Assembly: GCA_021325655.1 (NCBI GenBank)
Contig: JAJPGT010000060.1
Coordinates: 1-64,000 of the forward strand
Length of the DNA stretch: 64,000 nt
Reading direction: 5' to 3'
From: Pseudomonadota bacterium
GTDB taxonomy: Bacteria; Chloroflexota; UBA6077; JAJPGT01
In this document: in pieces, positions 1 to 9,107 of the stretch
Layout: each line of letters begins with the position of its first letter
How positions within the stretch are numbered: the first letter of the stretch is position 1
The notes under the pieces: model-generated
Seen by the model: the letters and a program-made list of their open reading frames with translations, nothing else
Databases searched by the model: none
Told to the model about the DNA's origin: nothing
Position numbers and translations under genes: made by a program

Positions 1-244
1 CCACCGTGCCCGCCAGCCCCGCCACCAGCGCCGCGGTGTCCTGGTCACTGGTGGCGTCACAGCGCCCAATGTCCCCCGCCGCCAGCAGCACCGCCCCCGC
101 CACCCCCTGCTCCGTCCGGCTGGTCGCTCCACCATCTAAGCAGGCAAGGCAGAGCGTTAGTGCAGCCACGCCGAGGGCACCCAACCCCGCCACGAGCCGA
201 TCCCGGCGGGCAAGCCGACAACGATAGCGCGAAGCCTCAAGCAC
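1..244 (-). CDS. Metallophosphoesterase-like protein, N-terminal part (cut by window edge)
   Basis: An open frame starts at a GTG at 244 and runs off the left edge, giving about 81 residues. The N-terminus is basic, followed by a hydrophobic stretch (LVAGLGALGVAALTLCLAC), which looks like a signal peptide ending in a cysteine, so export, perhaps as a lipoprotein, is likely. About residue 55 comes LLAAGDIGRCD, followed by TAALVAGLAGTV. This resembles the first metal-binding block (GD) of calcineurin-like metallophosphoesterases that hydrolyse phosphoesters outside the cell. The next block would lie outside the window. A run of Gs just before the GTG is the only ribosome-binding hint. It is downstream of the glycan cluster on the same strand. 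The family call rests on one short motif. Confidence 0.5.
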   Translation of the reverse strand, partial: MLEASRYRCRLARRDRLVAGLGALGVAALTLCLACLDGGATSRTEQGVAGAVLLAAGDIGRCDATSDQDTAALVAGLAGTV

Positions 245-390
245 CCCCGTGCCACTGAGCGGCGTCCGTCCACACCATAGGTGGAACGGCATTCTGAAAT
301 TGTGCCACCTCATCAGTGCCCTTGCGCAGGCTGATCGCAAACCTTGCCAGCTCTTTTCTCCGCGAGCCTCAGCAACCGCTCTCGCAATCA

Positions 391-1086
391 TCAGCTCGAT
401 TCCGGCTGAATGGCAGTCCGAAAACAGCGGGCTATCGCCTCGCTTACAAGGCCATCCGGATCAGACTGACCGTCGAGCACGGCAAAGTCGAATCGTCGCG
501 CCATCTCCAGATACGCTGACCGGCGTTCCCGGAGGTAATCCAGCGAATAGATGTCCGACTTCCTGCGAAACGCTATCTCCTCAGGCGTATCCACGAGAAA
601 CACCGCGTTCGGTATAATGTTCAATTTGAAGAAGATATTCGAAAGGTGCAATATTGCCTCGAGAGGGCGAGCAGTCGCAAGAGCGAGATTCAAGAGGACA
701 TCGTAAATGTATCGGTCAGCAACAACCGTCTTTCCTCTCATGGCTGGTAGCGCCACGCGGACGAAGGCCTGGGCACAATAATCCAGGAAACAGAGCCCTC
801 CATAGAACCCAGACAGCAAACGGTGGCGACTGCTGATCGAGACCTGTACTCTTCTGTAGTGGAAGTAGTTAGATTGTTGATTTGTACCGCGCATGAAAAA
901 AATCTTTGCGAGTGTCTTTATGGGTTTCAGTATTGGAAGAAACTGAATGCCATGCGCATCGCCATGCACATATTGTACATCATACCCCATGTCGCGTAAG
1001 CGGTTCACAAGGCCGAGAGCTAAGGTTGTTTTTCCCGATCCATCAATACCGGCAACGCAGATGAGGTGAGTTCGGCGAATCTTCAC
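391..1086 (-). CDS. Thymidylate-kinase-like P-loop kinase (copy 1)
   Basis: 231 residues. A Walker A loop GIDGSGKTT lies at residues 13-21, a DRY motif typical of thymidylate kinases at about 124-126, and an arginine-rich lid-like segment (TPEEIAFRRKSD) at about 168-178. The family transfers phosphate from ATP to a nucleotide. Members inside polysaccharide clusters are usually not the housekeeping Tmk, and the acceptor here is unknown. It is clearly a paralogue of the gene at 5200-5919: both share GIDGSGKTTLAL, the FMRGT segment, DRYIYD and LRERRS. It is last in a tight minus-strand run, 5 bp after the phosphotransferase gene. The coding sequence is visibly AT-richer than most of the window, which suggests acquisition by transfer. 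Confidence 0.75.
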   Translation of the reverse strand: MKIRRTHLICVAGIDGSGKTTLALGLVNRLRDMGYDVQYVHGDAHGIQFLPILKPIKTLAKIFFMRGTNQQSNYFHYRRVQVSISSRHRLLSGFYGGLCFLDYCAQAFVRVALPAMRGKTVVADRYIYDVLLNLALATARPLEAILHLSNIFFKLNIIPNAVFLVDTPEEIAFRRKSDIYSLDYLRERRSAYLEMARRFDFAVLDGQSDPDGLVSEAIARCFRTAIQPESS

Positions 1087-1091
1087 CTCTG

Positions 1092-2135
1092 TTACTCCTG
1101 TGACGTAGTGCGAAGACGAGCCAGTGATTCAGACATGGCCAGGTTAATATACTCGCGATCTCCATCGAGCCATAGCACAAGCAAGCTAAGATACTGCTTC
1201 ATAAGATAGATTCTCCACAGCCTTCTTAATGCCGAGTACTGGCCGCAGCGTGCGTGTAGAGCCACAGCCTGGACCATTGCTTCTAACTGCAGAAGGTTAG
1301 CAATCTCTCTGTCGAATCCTACAGGTTCCTGCCCGCAGTATCCGTCAATAAATGCAGAATAAAGAGATTTTAACGTTCGGTTTGAGAATGGAAGTGAACC
1401 AATAGCATTCCAAAGAGACCACCGAAATCCGATCAGGTCTTTCTCGGGAAATTCTCCACCTGAGGCAGCGAAATCAACGACATATAGATCTTTGTCGCGA
1501 ACAATCACGTTCTTGATGTGAAAGTCACCGTGGCAGTTTGCTGTTCGCAAACTTTTTTGCGCTGCTTTTTCAATAATCGTCTCGAGAATCTCGCGCACCT
1601 GTGCAAGTCGGCTCTGGCTGAGGAGAGCTGTCACCTCCTGCAAGTACCCAAGAGTCCGCTCAGCACGACGGTTCAATAGTTCGGCCTGACTCAAGTTCCC
1701 GCGGCCAGTCTGGTGATAGGTTGCGAGCCAATGGCCGAGCCTCCGGACGATTGATATGCAGGCATCCGGTAGCATGAGATAGGTTCGCCGCAGAAGCCAG
1801 GTAAGATTGGTGCCAGCGATGTACTCCATGATGATTGCCCGCTCTGACGGCATGGTGGCCAATACAGCAGGCACTCGAACCCGTCCATCGGTCCCAGCCA
1901 GCGTTCGAGCAATCAGCCACCCTTGCTGCTCCGCCTCCAGCGCACCTGTTGAAGGAAGCAGCTTCACGAAGACCGGCGGCCGGCCGGCATAGGTGGGAGC
2001 TGAAGCGGACGATGAGTTGCCGCGGTCGCTCTGACGGATACCGGCACGGAGCGCTGGCGGAAGTTGCGCCGAGCCGCTGGGCAGTGCCCAGTAGTCCGCA
2101 AGTATGCGCTGGATGCGCTCTGTGCTGCTCGTCAT
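1092..2135 (-). CDS. APH-family phosphotransferase (aminoglycoside-phosphotransferase/choline-kinase fold)
   Basis: 347 residues. The ATP-binding lysine lies in VFVKLL (about residue 58). The catalytic loop HGDFHIKN is at 202-209 and the metal-binding DFA at 221-223, in the order and spacing of the APH/choline kinase superfamily. The family phosphorylates small hydroxylated molecules, including sugars and choline. With glycosyltransferase and sugar isomerase genes beside it, a sugar or lipid-linked acceptor is more likely than an antibiotic, but this is inference. It lies 7 bp after the deacetylase stop and 5 bp before the next kinase, so co-transcription is expected. The C-terminal half is markedly AT-rich compared with genes further right. 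Confidence 0.75.
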   Translation of the reverse strand: MTSSTERIQRILADYWALPSGSAQLPPALRAGIRQSDRGNSSSASAPTYAGRPPVFVKLLPSTGALEAEQQGWLIARTLAGTDGRVRVPAVLATMPSERAIIMEYIAGTNLTWLLRRTYLMLPDACISIVRRLGHWLATYHQTGRGNLSQAELLNRRAERTLGYLQEVTALLSQSRLAQVREILETIIEKAAQKSLRTANCHGDFHIKNVIVRDKDLYVVDFAASGGEFPEKDLIGFRWSLWNAIGSLPFSNRTLKSLYSAFIDGYCGQEPVGFDREIANLLQLEAMVQAVALHARCGQYSALRRLWRIYLMKQYLSLLVLWLDGDREYINLAMSESLARLRTTSQE

Positions 2136-2142
2136 ACTGGGT

Positions 2143-3213
2143 TCATGAGGCTGCGCTCGTGGCGCGTGCCGGATACTGCTGTGTCACCTCGGCGTCGAGC
2201 CAGCGCGCGAGATCGCTCATCGTCGTCACCCACAGCTCGGGGCGGGAGGCGATGTACTCAAAGATGGGCTGGAAGACTTCGGTCACGTTGCTGGGGTCTG
2301 TTTCAGGGTGAAACCAAAAGCTGCAGACGAGGCCGTGCGCAATGGCTGCGTCCACGTAGGTACGGAGCAGGCGTACCTGCTCAGCCGCGGTCCAGGAGCG
2401 ATAGGGCTTTTCGAGCGTGATCCCTCCGGGGATCTGCCATAGTCCGAGGCCGTCGCGGCGTGGCACATCGAGCTCGTAGGCAGTCTCGATTCGGTACGCC
2501 ACGAAGCCAGCATCCCGCAGGCTCCCATAGTTGCCCGGCACGTTGCCGGGAAAGACGAACGAGCGAAGCACGATGCCACGGAGCCGAGCCGCCTCCTGGC
2601 AACAGCGGAGCTCCGCCGCGGCGACCTCGTTGGGACAGTGCTTGTCACTGAACACGACGTGCGAGAAGGTGTGGCAGCCAATCTCATGCGCGACGCGTCG
2701 CTTCAGGATCGAGGTCACCAAGTCTGGTGCATACCAGCAGAGCCATTCCGGGTCAGCCGAACACGTAGCCCCGGGATCGCTGTCGAACCAATCACCCGCC
2801 CTGTACGCCCAGAACTCATTCTGGAAGTAGGGCACACGAGGCATCTCAGGGTGGGCTCGGCCATCCGCGCGGTCACAGTGCTCGAGGAACAGGTGGCCCA
2901 CAGTCGCCCACGTGACGGGCAGCCCGTACTGGTCACACAGCTCCAGAATGATCGGGAGATTGTGTCGGCCCTGGTATGCCCTCTGCCGGGCGAACGCCAA
3001 AGGATCCCGGAATTCGCGCGCATAACGCCAGGCCCAGGCCAGCTCAAGATCTGCTGAGATGACGATGGCCGCGCGCCGGCCCTCCGGGTAGGACAGTGAC
3101 CCTGCCGCCGCGTGATTCACCCGTGGTCGGCGGCCCAGAGCATACTTGGTCCGCGTGACGAACGACCGGCCACGGTCACCGATCGCTGCACGGATACATT
3201 GCTTCAGTGTCAT
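2143..3213 (-). CDS. Polysaccharide deacetylase family protein (NodB homology domain)
   Basis: 356 residues. The NodB fold is recognised from the first motif IVISADLE (Asp at about 55) and the zinc-binding HTFSH motif at 181-185, followed by FPGNVPGNYG at about 221-230. The family removes acetyl groups from N- or O-acetylated sugars. The first motif has a single Asp followed by Leu instead of the usual D-D pair, a variation seen in members that act on lipid-linked or cell-surface sugars. There is no signal peptide, so the protein probably acts on the cytoplasmic face on a precursor. It is part of the glycan operon, with 61 bp to the glycosyltransferase upstream. Confidence 0.75.
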   Translation of the reverse strand: MTLKQCIRAAIGDRGRSFVTRTKYALGRRPRVNHAAAGSLSYPEGRRAAIVISADLELAWAWRYAREFRDPLAFARQRAYQGRHNLPIILELCDQYGLPVTWATVGHLFLEHCDRADGRAHPEMPRVPYFQNEFWAYRAGDWFDSDPGATCSADPEWLCWYAPDLVTSILKRRVAHEIGCHTFSHVVFSDKHCPNEVAAAELRCCQEAARLRGIVLRSFVFPGNVPGNYGSLRDAGFVAYRIETAYELDVPRRDGLGLWQIPGGITLEKPYRSWTAAEQVRLLRTYVDAAIAHGLVCSFWFHPETDPSNVTEVFQPIFEYIASRPELWVTTMSDLARWLDAEVTQQYPARATSAAS

Positions 3214-3274
3214 CGCTTACCGGTCGCCTCCTTGCCCACTGAAGCGAGCGACCGGCTCGAACGTCCGTGGCGGC

Positions 3275-4495
3275 TCACCCACCGAGAGCTCGCTGATACA
3301 CCCCGATCGTCATGTCCGCAAGGCGGGGCCATGCCAGCTCACCCTCTTCCTTCTGACGGATGCGCTCGCTCATCCTGCCCCGCTCCTCCGCGTCGAGTAG
3401 AAGATCACCGATCGCCGCCGCGAGTGCATCCGGATCACCCGGCGCTACCACCCGCCCGGTCACGCCGTCTACTACCATTTCGGGCAACCCGCCCACCGAC
3501 GTCGCCACCACCGGCTTCCGAAAGCCGTATGCCGTGGAAACTACCCCGCTCTGGCTGGCTGTAACATACGGCACCACGACCACCGCGGCCCTCTCGAAGA
3601 GCTCACACATCTCGTCGTCCGCAATGTGTCCCACCCTCCACTCGCACGTGCCGCCATTCGCAAGCGGCGACACGACAGGCACTTCGTACCCCGGCAGCGG
3701 CCGGCCCGCTATAACGAGTCTGAGATTCGGCACGCGTTCGGCAATACGCGGTGCAGCCGCAGCCAGCGTCTCCAGACCCTTGTATGGCGACATGCGCCCG
3801 AAAAACAGCACCGTCCGCTCATCTCGCCGCCCAACCCCATCCCGGCCAGTCCGCAATAGATCAAAAATACCCAGTGGGATGACGGCTACGTTTTCTCCCA
3901 CTCGCCTCATGCTCCCCACGTCATCGAACGCCTCACGCGAGAAAACACTGTGAAATATGAGCCCATTCACGCGTTGTAAAAACAACCACCGTACCAGCTT
4001 GAAACTATGTTTCATCCTCCCATTATGCGGCTGGCTATCATGGATACTGAGGATCAGAGGAGTTCTTGGGAGAAAATACAGTATTCCCGCTGCACGAGTT
4101 GAAGCTTCATCAAAGTGAACTACGTGTGGTCTCACTGACCGAATGAACCGAGCTATCTTCCAGCACGTCGCCAGACACCATGGATGAAAAGCTCTCTGTG
4201 CATCGAAGACTGCCAGATGCAAGCTTCGCAGGCTATTAAGTCTCTCCCGTAAACTCCGCGGTGGCCAACCCGGAAGCCTGTCCTCCGAGACGAGGCCAGC
4301 CGGGGAATCAATCAAGGGTGGCGAAAACGTGCCAATGCCTCGCTCCTCAGGTGATACCTCTACAATCAGATGTGTCTCTATCTTCCTACTCAACGCACTC
4401 ACCAGAGGGAAAGCTGAATCCAGGTAAGCCGGTCGTGTATAGAAGACAACTCGCGGCGAGAATCGCTTGTTCATACCCTCAGCCGAACAACTCAC
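3275..4495 (-). CDS. GT4-type glycosyltransferase (GT-B fold)
   Basis: 406 residues. The C-terminal half carries the group 1 signature: VLFFGRMSPYKGLETLAAA, then LRLVIAGRPLPGYE, a loop ending in VVVVPYVTASQSGVVSTAYGF, and KPVVATSVGGLPEMVVDGVTG. These bind the nucleotide-sugar donor. The usual E-x7-E motif is altered: the first acid is replaced within the TASQSG segment, so donor or mechanism may differ. There is no signal peptide; a cytoplasmic, membrane-associated enzyme building a surface glycan is expected. Its start overlaps the end of the isomerase gene by 17 bp, which indicates translational coupling. Confidence 0.8.
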   Translation of the reverse strand: MSCSAEGMNKRFSPRVVFYTRPAYLDSAFPLVSALSRKIETHLIVEVSPEERGIGTFSPPLIDSPAGLVSEDRLPGWPPRSLRERLNSLRSLHLAVFDAQRAFHPWCLATCWKIARFIRSVRPHVVHFDEASTRAAGILYFLPRTPLILSIHDSQPHNGRMKHSFKLVRWLFLQRVNGLIFHSVFSREAFDDVGSMRRVGENVAVIPLGIFDLLRTGRDGVGRRDERTVLFFGRMSPYKGLETLAAAAPRIAERVPNLRLVIAGRPLPGYEVPVVSPLANGGTCEWRVGHIADDEMCELFERAAVVVVPYVTASQSGVVSTAYGFRKPVVATSVGGLPEMVVDGVTGRVVAPGDPDALAAAIGDLLLDAEERGRMSERIRQKEEGELAWPRLADMTIGVYQRALGG

Positions 4496-5072
4496 GCTCT
4501 ACCACCTCGCAGATGGCGTGCCACACAGTGATGTGTGCCTCCTGAACACGCGGTGTACTATCAGACGCTACCGAGAAGCATATGTCGACCATATCCTTCA
4601 ACTTTCCTCCACTACGACCAGTAAATCCTACTGTTATGGCTCCTTTCCTCTTCCCAGCCATGATGCCGTTCAATACATTCTGAGAGTTACCGCTCGTACT
4701 AATCCCTATCAAAATGTCACCTTTTTGCACTAAAGCCTGAACCTGACGTGAGAAGATTTCGTCAAAGCCGAAGTCGTTTCCCGCTGATGTCAAGATGGAT
4801 GTGTCGGTGGTTAGCGCGATCGCCGGTAGCGCGGAGCGATCCAACGAGACGCGATTGACAAATTCAGCGGCCACATGTTGCGCGTCCGCGGCGCTCCCTC
4901 CATTGCCGAACAGGATGACTTTACCACCTCTCCTAAACGTGTCGGCGAGTAACGTCGCTAGCCTGACAATAGTAGAGAGCTGCCGTTCTAGGAGCTCCTC
5001 CTTGGTCTCGATGCTCTCGCGAATCGCTTGACCAACGATCTCCTCAGCACGAACCAGGTTATGGACGCTCAT
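4479..5072 (-). CDS. gmhA: GmhA-type sedoheptulose-7-phosphate isomerase (SIS domain)
   Basis: 197 residues from an ATG at 5072, chosen because a G-rich ribosome-binding site (GGGGGG) sits 4 bases ahead; the frame stays open to 5183 but that extension has no signal. One SIS domain shows NGGSAADAQHVAAEF, ALTTDTSILTS, GDILIGISTSGNS and TPRVQEAH. The His and Glu of the first motif and the Gln and His of the last match the metal and substrate residues of GmhA. The enzyme turns sedoheptulose 7-phosphate into D-glycero-D-manno-heptose 7-phosphate for heptose-containing glycans. No gmhB or hldE homologue is visible here; the neighbouring kinases are not of that family. Confidence 0.8.
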   Translation of the reverse strand: MSVHNLVRAEEIVGQAIRESIETKEELLERQLSTIVRLATLLADTFRRGGKVILFGNGGSAADAQHVAAEFVNRVSLDRSALPAIALTTDTSILTSAGNDFGFDEIFSRQVQALVQKGDILIGISTSGNSQNVLNGIMAGKRKGAITVGFTGRSGGKLKDMVDICFSVASDSTPRVQEAHITVWHAICEVVERELFG

Positions 5073-5199
5073 CGTACCCCCCGCGAACTGCGCCTCACGA
5101 AGGTCGAAGTCACCATCGATCTCTTTAGCCCAAGCCACTTCGACTCTAGAGTCGCCATGTCCCTCGTGTCGAACGCTCAGCACAAGAACGGATCAGGTC

Positions 5200-5919
5200 C
5201 TAGGGCTGGACGGCAGCCTGCGGCGGCGGCGCTTCGAAGCAGCGTGTCAGCACCTCGTTCAGCAGGGCCTCTCGATCTGCCCGTCCATCGAGCACAGGAA
5301 AGCCGAATCGCTGTGCGAGCATGAGATATTGAGAGCGTCGCTCTCGCAGATACTCGATGGAGTGAACATCAGACTTTCGCGAAAGCGCTATTTCTTCCGG
5401 GGTGTCCACGACGAAGACAACATTCGGTCTTAGGTTGAATATGAAGAAGAGCGGAAGAAATCGACATAGAAAATTGAATGGGTAGCCGGTTGCGAGAGCA
5501 ATATTGAGCAAAAGATCATATATATACCGATCTGCTACCACGAGCTGTTTGCGCATAATAGGAAGTGTTACTCGGTGAAATGCTTGCAGGCAGTAATCGA
5601 CAAACCATACAGCCGCGTACAGCGCAGCTAACGAGCGATGACGCCGACTGGCTGCCAGCTTCACGTCTCGGTAATGAACGTAATCGGCATACTCGTCGGT
5701 ACCACGCATAAAGAACATCTGAGCTAACCTCTTTATAGGCCTAAGAAGGACGACAAAATGAATGCCATGTACATAGTGGACATTGTAGCCATTGGCACGC
5801 AAGTGTTCTGAAAGGCGCAGGGCCAGGGTGGTCTTCCCTGATCCATCGATGCCAGTGAGGCAGATGAGACGAAGGCTGGAGGGCGCTTGTCGGTGGTCAG
5901 TTCCTGCGGTAAGTCGCAT
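5200..5919 (-). CDS. Thymidylate-kinase-like P-loop kinase (copy 2)
   Basis: 239 residues. Walker A GIDGSGKTT is at residues 23-31, with DRYIYDLLLNIALA and the lid-like TPEEIALSRKSD following as in copy 1 at 391-1086, to which it is similar over nearly its full length. The main differences are a 10-residue N-terminal extension, loss of two residues after YVHG, and a proline-rich tail. It is first in the minus-strand cluster, so the two copies bracket the operon. The housekeeping Tmk usually has a different lid and phosphate-binding loop, so specialised activation of a nucleotide or sugar for glycan synthesis is inferred. The substrate cannot be told from sequence. Confidence 0.75.
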   Translation of the reverse strand: MRLTAGTDHRQAPSSLRLICLTGIDGSGKTTLALRLSEHLRANGYNVHYVHGIHFVVLLRPIKRLAQMFFMRGTDEYADYVHYRDVKLAASRRHRSLAALYAAVWFVDYCLQAFHRVTLPIMRKQLVVADRYIYDLLLNIALATGYPFNFLCRFLPLFFIFNLRPNVVFVVDTPEEIALSRKSDVHSIEYLRERRSQYLMLAQRFGFPVLDGRADREALLNEVLTRCFEAPPPQAAVQP

Positions 5920-6965
5920 ACGATGTTCCTCGAGCAGAAAGTGAAATTGCCTGGAATATGGCGCTCAGGTACGGAGCGATGCTCCGGGCATTGGGAGCGT
6001 GCCAGAGGATTGTAGTTGACAAGCTCGAATTCAAGCTGAGCCCATCACATGCCTCGTGCACTTCACGATGAGACAGCGACAGATGAAAAGGTCAAGACAG
6101 CCAGGGTGGCGAACTTGCATGGGCCACCACGCCCTGGCTACCAGTAGAAGTTGGCGAAGATGCACGTGCGAGCGTCACCAAGGACGAGGAGCCAACGAGA
6201 CGCTTGCGCAAGGTGGTCCATTTGCACCGGACACGCCGTCCTATCCCCAGCCGTGCAGGCGGCACGCTACCGCCCTTCCCGCACTGGACGGGACACCACT
6301 TCTTCGGCGTATCGCCACCCGGGCCTGCACGCGCCGTCCTACCCGCCGCCACTCGCGCTCCACTCCGGGCCGTACGCTCATAGAGTCGTGCTCCGCGCGA
6401 ACCTGAGGCTGGCTGCAGTGGAGCATCCGCCGCGCACCCGAGGAGCGGGTAGAGCACCCGAGCCAGTCGTCGCCTGCCACGTGGTGCTCGGCAAAGCCGC
6501 GCAATCAGCAGCAGACTACGCGCCGGCTACGGCGAGCAGGTACTCCGCTCAGCGGGCACAATGGTATGCGACGGGCTCCCGTCAAGGCAGTGGAGCTTCG
6601 GTTGAGAGGTGGTAGAGATCACGGCAGCCCGGTCCGTGTGATGGCCGCATCCGCCACTCATGCCAGTGCCCGGTGGCGACGTACCGCACGTCACAACGAG
6701 CTTCTCACTCTCGGCTTGTGGGCACGGCCGATTCGGCCACTCGCGCTCGCTCCCTAACCACGCTACGTGCCGAGGGCTGCGTCCCGGCCAAGCAGTCTCA
6801 CCTCTTGGGGCCGCGCCGAGCCACGGGCTCACTGATGCGCAGACGAGGGCCTGCAGCCGTTGGGGCCCTCGTCCAATACCTAGCTCACGCAGACGGAGCA
6901 GACACCGAACGCCAACCCGGCCGCCCAGCTCCGCCCTGCGCGCTGACCACCCGAACCAGCGCCGC
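5920..6965. other. 1.05-kb stretch without a recognisable gene
   Basis: Several open frames exist on both strands (longest about 150 codons), but their translations are rich in Arg, Pro, Ser and His, lack hydrophobic blocks and repeat one another's GC-driven pattern, so they look like shadows. Composition changes from the AT-richer glycan cluster on the left to high GC on the right. It probably holds the promoter of the minus-strand glycan operon near 5930-6050, but no convincing -35/-10 pair was found. It may also include the degraded end of the beta-helix gene, whose stop at 6966 looks early. Confidence 0.4.
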
Positions 6966-9107
6966 CTACCAGCCGAACCGGCCCGACAGATCAGAGTCGG
7001 TGGGGTTCTGGAGCAGGTTCGGCTCGGAGGTGAGCGGCGGGGTGGCGGTTGGGGTGGACACTGACGAAGCAGGATCGACGTACTCGTAGGCACCCAGGTC
7101 GTATCCCGCCCCCTGGGGACGGTGCGTGCCATCCAGGTCCTCCGTGACCCCGACGTCCGTCCCGGCGTCGATCGCCGGCGATCCACGCCGGAGGTGGAAA
7201 TCCCCGCCCGCCGCATCGACGAAGCCCACCTCACCCAGGCAGCAGAAGGGGAAATTGTAGTCGATCACTGCCCCCCTCGAATCGTCACGGAGTGCCCGCG
7301 CGTTGCCATCCAGAATATTGTCGCGGACGATGCTGTTCTGGGCGGCCGGGCTGAGCATGATCCCGTTACCGGCGTTACTAGAGCTGGTGTTGAAGACGAT
7401 CGTGTTATTGATGGCGTTCTGCTGGGCGCCAGTGGGGCCACCCTCGGTACCGCCGCCGTCGATAGTGATCCCGCTGCCACCGTTGCGGTACACGAGGTTG
7501 TTGCGGATAGTGTTGTTATCCCCGCCCGAGTTGTAGATACCGGTGCGGGCGTTGTCGTGGATCCGGTTGCGCTCCACGATGTTCGACTGGTTGGTCTCGG
7601 CGTGGCATCCGACATCGCCTGTCCCATCGTACCACTCCTCCATGAAGATGCCGAAGCCTCCCTGTCCACCCTCGCTCCGCGCAATGGCACGGATGGTGTT
7701 GCGCGCGACCCGGTCGCCGTTGCCGAGCACGTTGATGCCGACGGCGCCGGAACGGGCCCAGGGGGCGAGCGTCCGCTCGATCAGGTTATTGTCGACTAGG
7801 CTGTTGTCCGATTCCAGATGGATCGCCTCGTTCTCCACATCATGGATGTGGCTGTTTAGCACATCGAAGTGGGATGTGCAGAAGTCGCTCGCGACAGCGC
7901 GCAGCTTCGTGACCGCCACGTCGAGCCCATCCAGGGTGATATCGCTCACCCGACCCCACATGTAGACCGCCTCCAGGCTCCTTCGCAGGGTCAGTCCTTT
8001 GACGGTGACGTTGCCGGCCGTCTTTCCCCAGAAGAGGATATTGTGGTCGTGCGCCGCGATGCGGATGCGATGGGTGTTTGGGTCGCCGCCATCGGCGAGG
8101 TTAACATAGATCGTGTTCGTCGTCCCGGCGTAGGCTTGACCGTCGGGTAGCGGTGGAGGCGGGACGTCCGTAGCGAAGCTCCCTCGCGGCAGATCGGCCG
8201 GGCCGGCGATCCCGGGGTCGAGACCGATACACAGCGGCTTGAGCCAGTGGGACTGGTCGGGGGTATCGTCGACGTAAAGGTAGGCACGTCGGTCGCCCGA
8301 GTAGCTGAAGCCGTCCGGGCAGGTGGACTCGGAGGCGGCGTCCTTAGGTCCCTGACTGGTCGGAACGGACGCGACGTGAGTGAAGCTGGCCTTCCAGACG
8401 GTGCCCGAGACGGGCGTCCAGCCGGTGACATCTAGGGAGCCGTCGATGATCGCCCTCTCGCCCGGGTAATTCTGCAGCGTGATCCGCTGCCCGTCTGCCC
8501 CTCCGTGGTCGAAGACGACCTCCTCCTGATACTCACCGCCGCGGACCACGATTGTCGTGCCGGGCTGCGCCCGCCGCACGGCTGCCTGGATAGTCCGTAG
8601 CGGCGCGGCGAGCGTCCCGGGATTGGCGTCCGATCCGCTGGTCGCCACGTAGAGGCCGTCCCTGTGAGCTAACGGCGCGGCGGTTGGAGCAGCCGAGACT
8701 GATAGAGGCTCGGTGAGCGAGCCGCCTCCCAGGAGCTGCACTATCGCGCTCACGCCGATGATCCCCACGGTCACGCGGAGCGAGTGGCTGCCTGCTGCAG
8801 CAGGCGGGGAGTTAGGGGAGTTAATCGACAACTGCAGGAAGCCGTCGCTGCCCGTCCGGGTGGTCAGCTTGCGACCGGCTGATTCATCCCAAGTCAGGAC
8901 GACCGGCATGTCTCCTGGCAACCCGCTTACGCGCACAGTGGCAGGTGTCCCCGGCAGCCCGATCGGGGGATCAACGGCCAGGCTCGGAAGGGCCTGCTGC
9001 GGCGCGAAGCTGGTGAAGAGCCTGGCGCTCTGCCGACCGGTGACCAGGACCACAATCATCACCAGTGCCAGCCATCCGAACCGAAGCCGTTTCGATTGCC
9101 TGACCAT
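6966..9107 (-). CDS. Secreted right-handed parallel beta-helix repeat protein
   Basis: 713 residues from an ATG at 9107; the frame is open to 9170, but the shorter start puts the basic/hydrophobic signal segment (LRFGWLALVMIVVLVTG) at the N-terminus. An immunoglobulin-like region comes first, then the DUF1565-type opening YVATSGSDANPGT and APLRTIQAAVRRAQPGTTIVV, and then many N-rich beta-helix turns such as NTIRNNLVYRNGGSGITIDG. Such proteins are exported and often bind or cleave polysaccharides; no catalytic triad could be assigned. The end (NLLQNP, then DLSGRFGW and stop) looks like the first strand of a carbohydrate-binding module that is cut short, so the 3' end may be truncated. Confidence 0.75.
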   Translation of the reverse strand: MVRQSKRLRFGWLALVMIVVLVTGRQSARLFTSFAPQQALPSLAVDPPIGLPGTPATVRVSGLPGDMPVVLTWDESAGRKLTTRTGSDGFLQLSINSPNSPPAAAGSHSLRVTVGIIGVSAIVQLLGGGSLTEPLSVSAAPTAAPLAHRDGLYVATSGSDANPGTLAAPLRTIQAAVRRAQPGTTIVVRGGEYQEEVVFDHGGADGQRITLQNYPGERAIIDGSLDVTGWTPVSGTVWKASFTHVASVPTSQGPKDAASESTCPDGFSYSGDRRAYLYVDDTPDQSHWLKPLCIGLDPGIAGPADLPRGSFATDVPPPPLPDGQAYAGTTNTIYVNLADGGDPNTHRIRIAAHDHNILFWGKTAGNVTVKGLTLRRSLEAVYMWGRVSDITLDGLDVAVTKLRAVASDFCTSHFDVLNSHIHDVENEAIHLESDNSLVDNNLIERTLAPWARSGAVGINVLGNGDRVARNTIRAIARSEGGQGGFGIFMEEWYDGTGDVGCHAETNQSNIVERNRIHDNARTGIYNSGGDNNTIRNNLVYRNGGSGITIDGGGTEGGPTGAQQNAINNTIVFNTSSSNAGNGIMLSPAAQNSIVRDNILDGNARALRDDSRGAVIDYNFPFCCLGEVGFVDAAGGDFHLRRGSPAIDAGTDVGVTEDLDGTHRPQGAGYDLGAYEYVDPASSVSTPTATPPLTSEPNLLQNPTDSDLSGRFGW

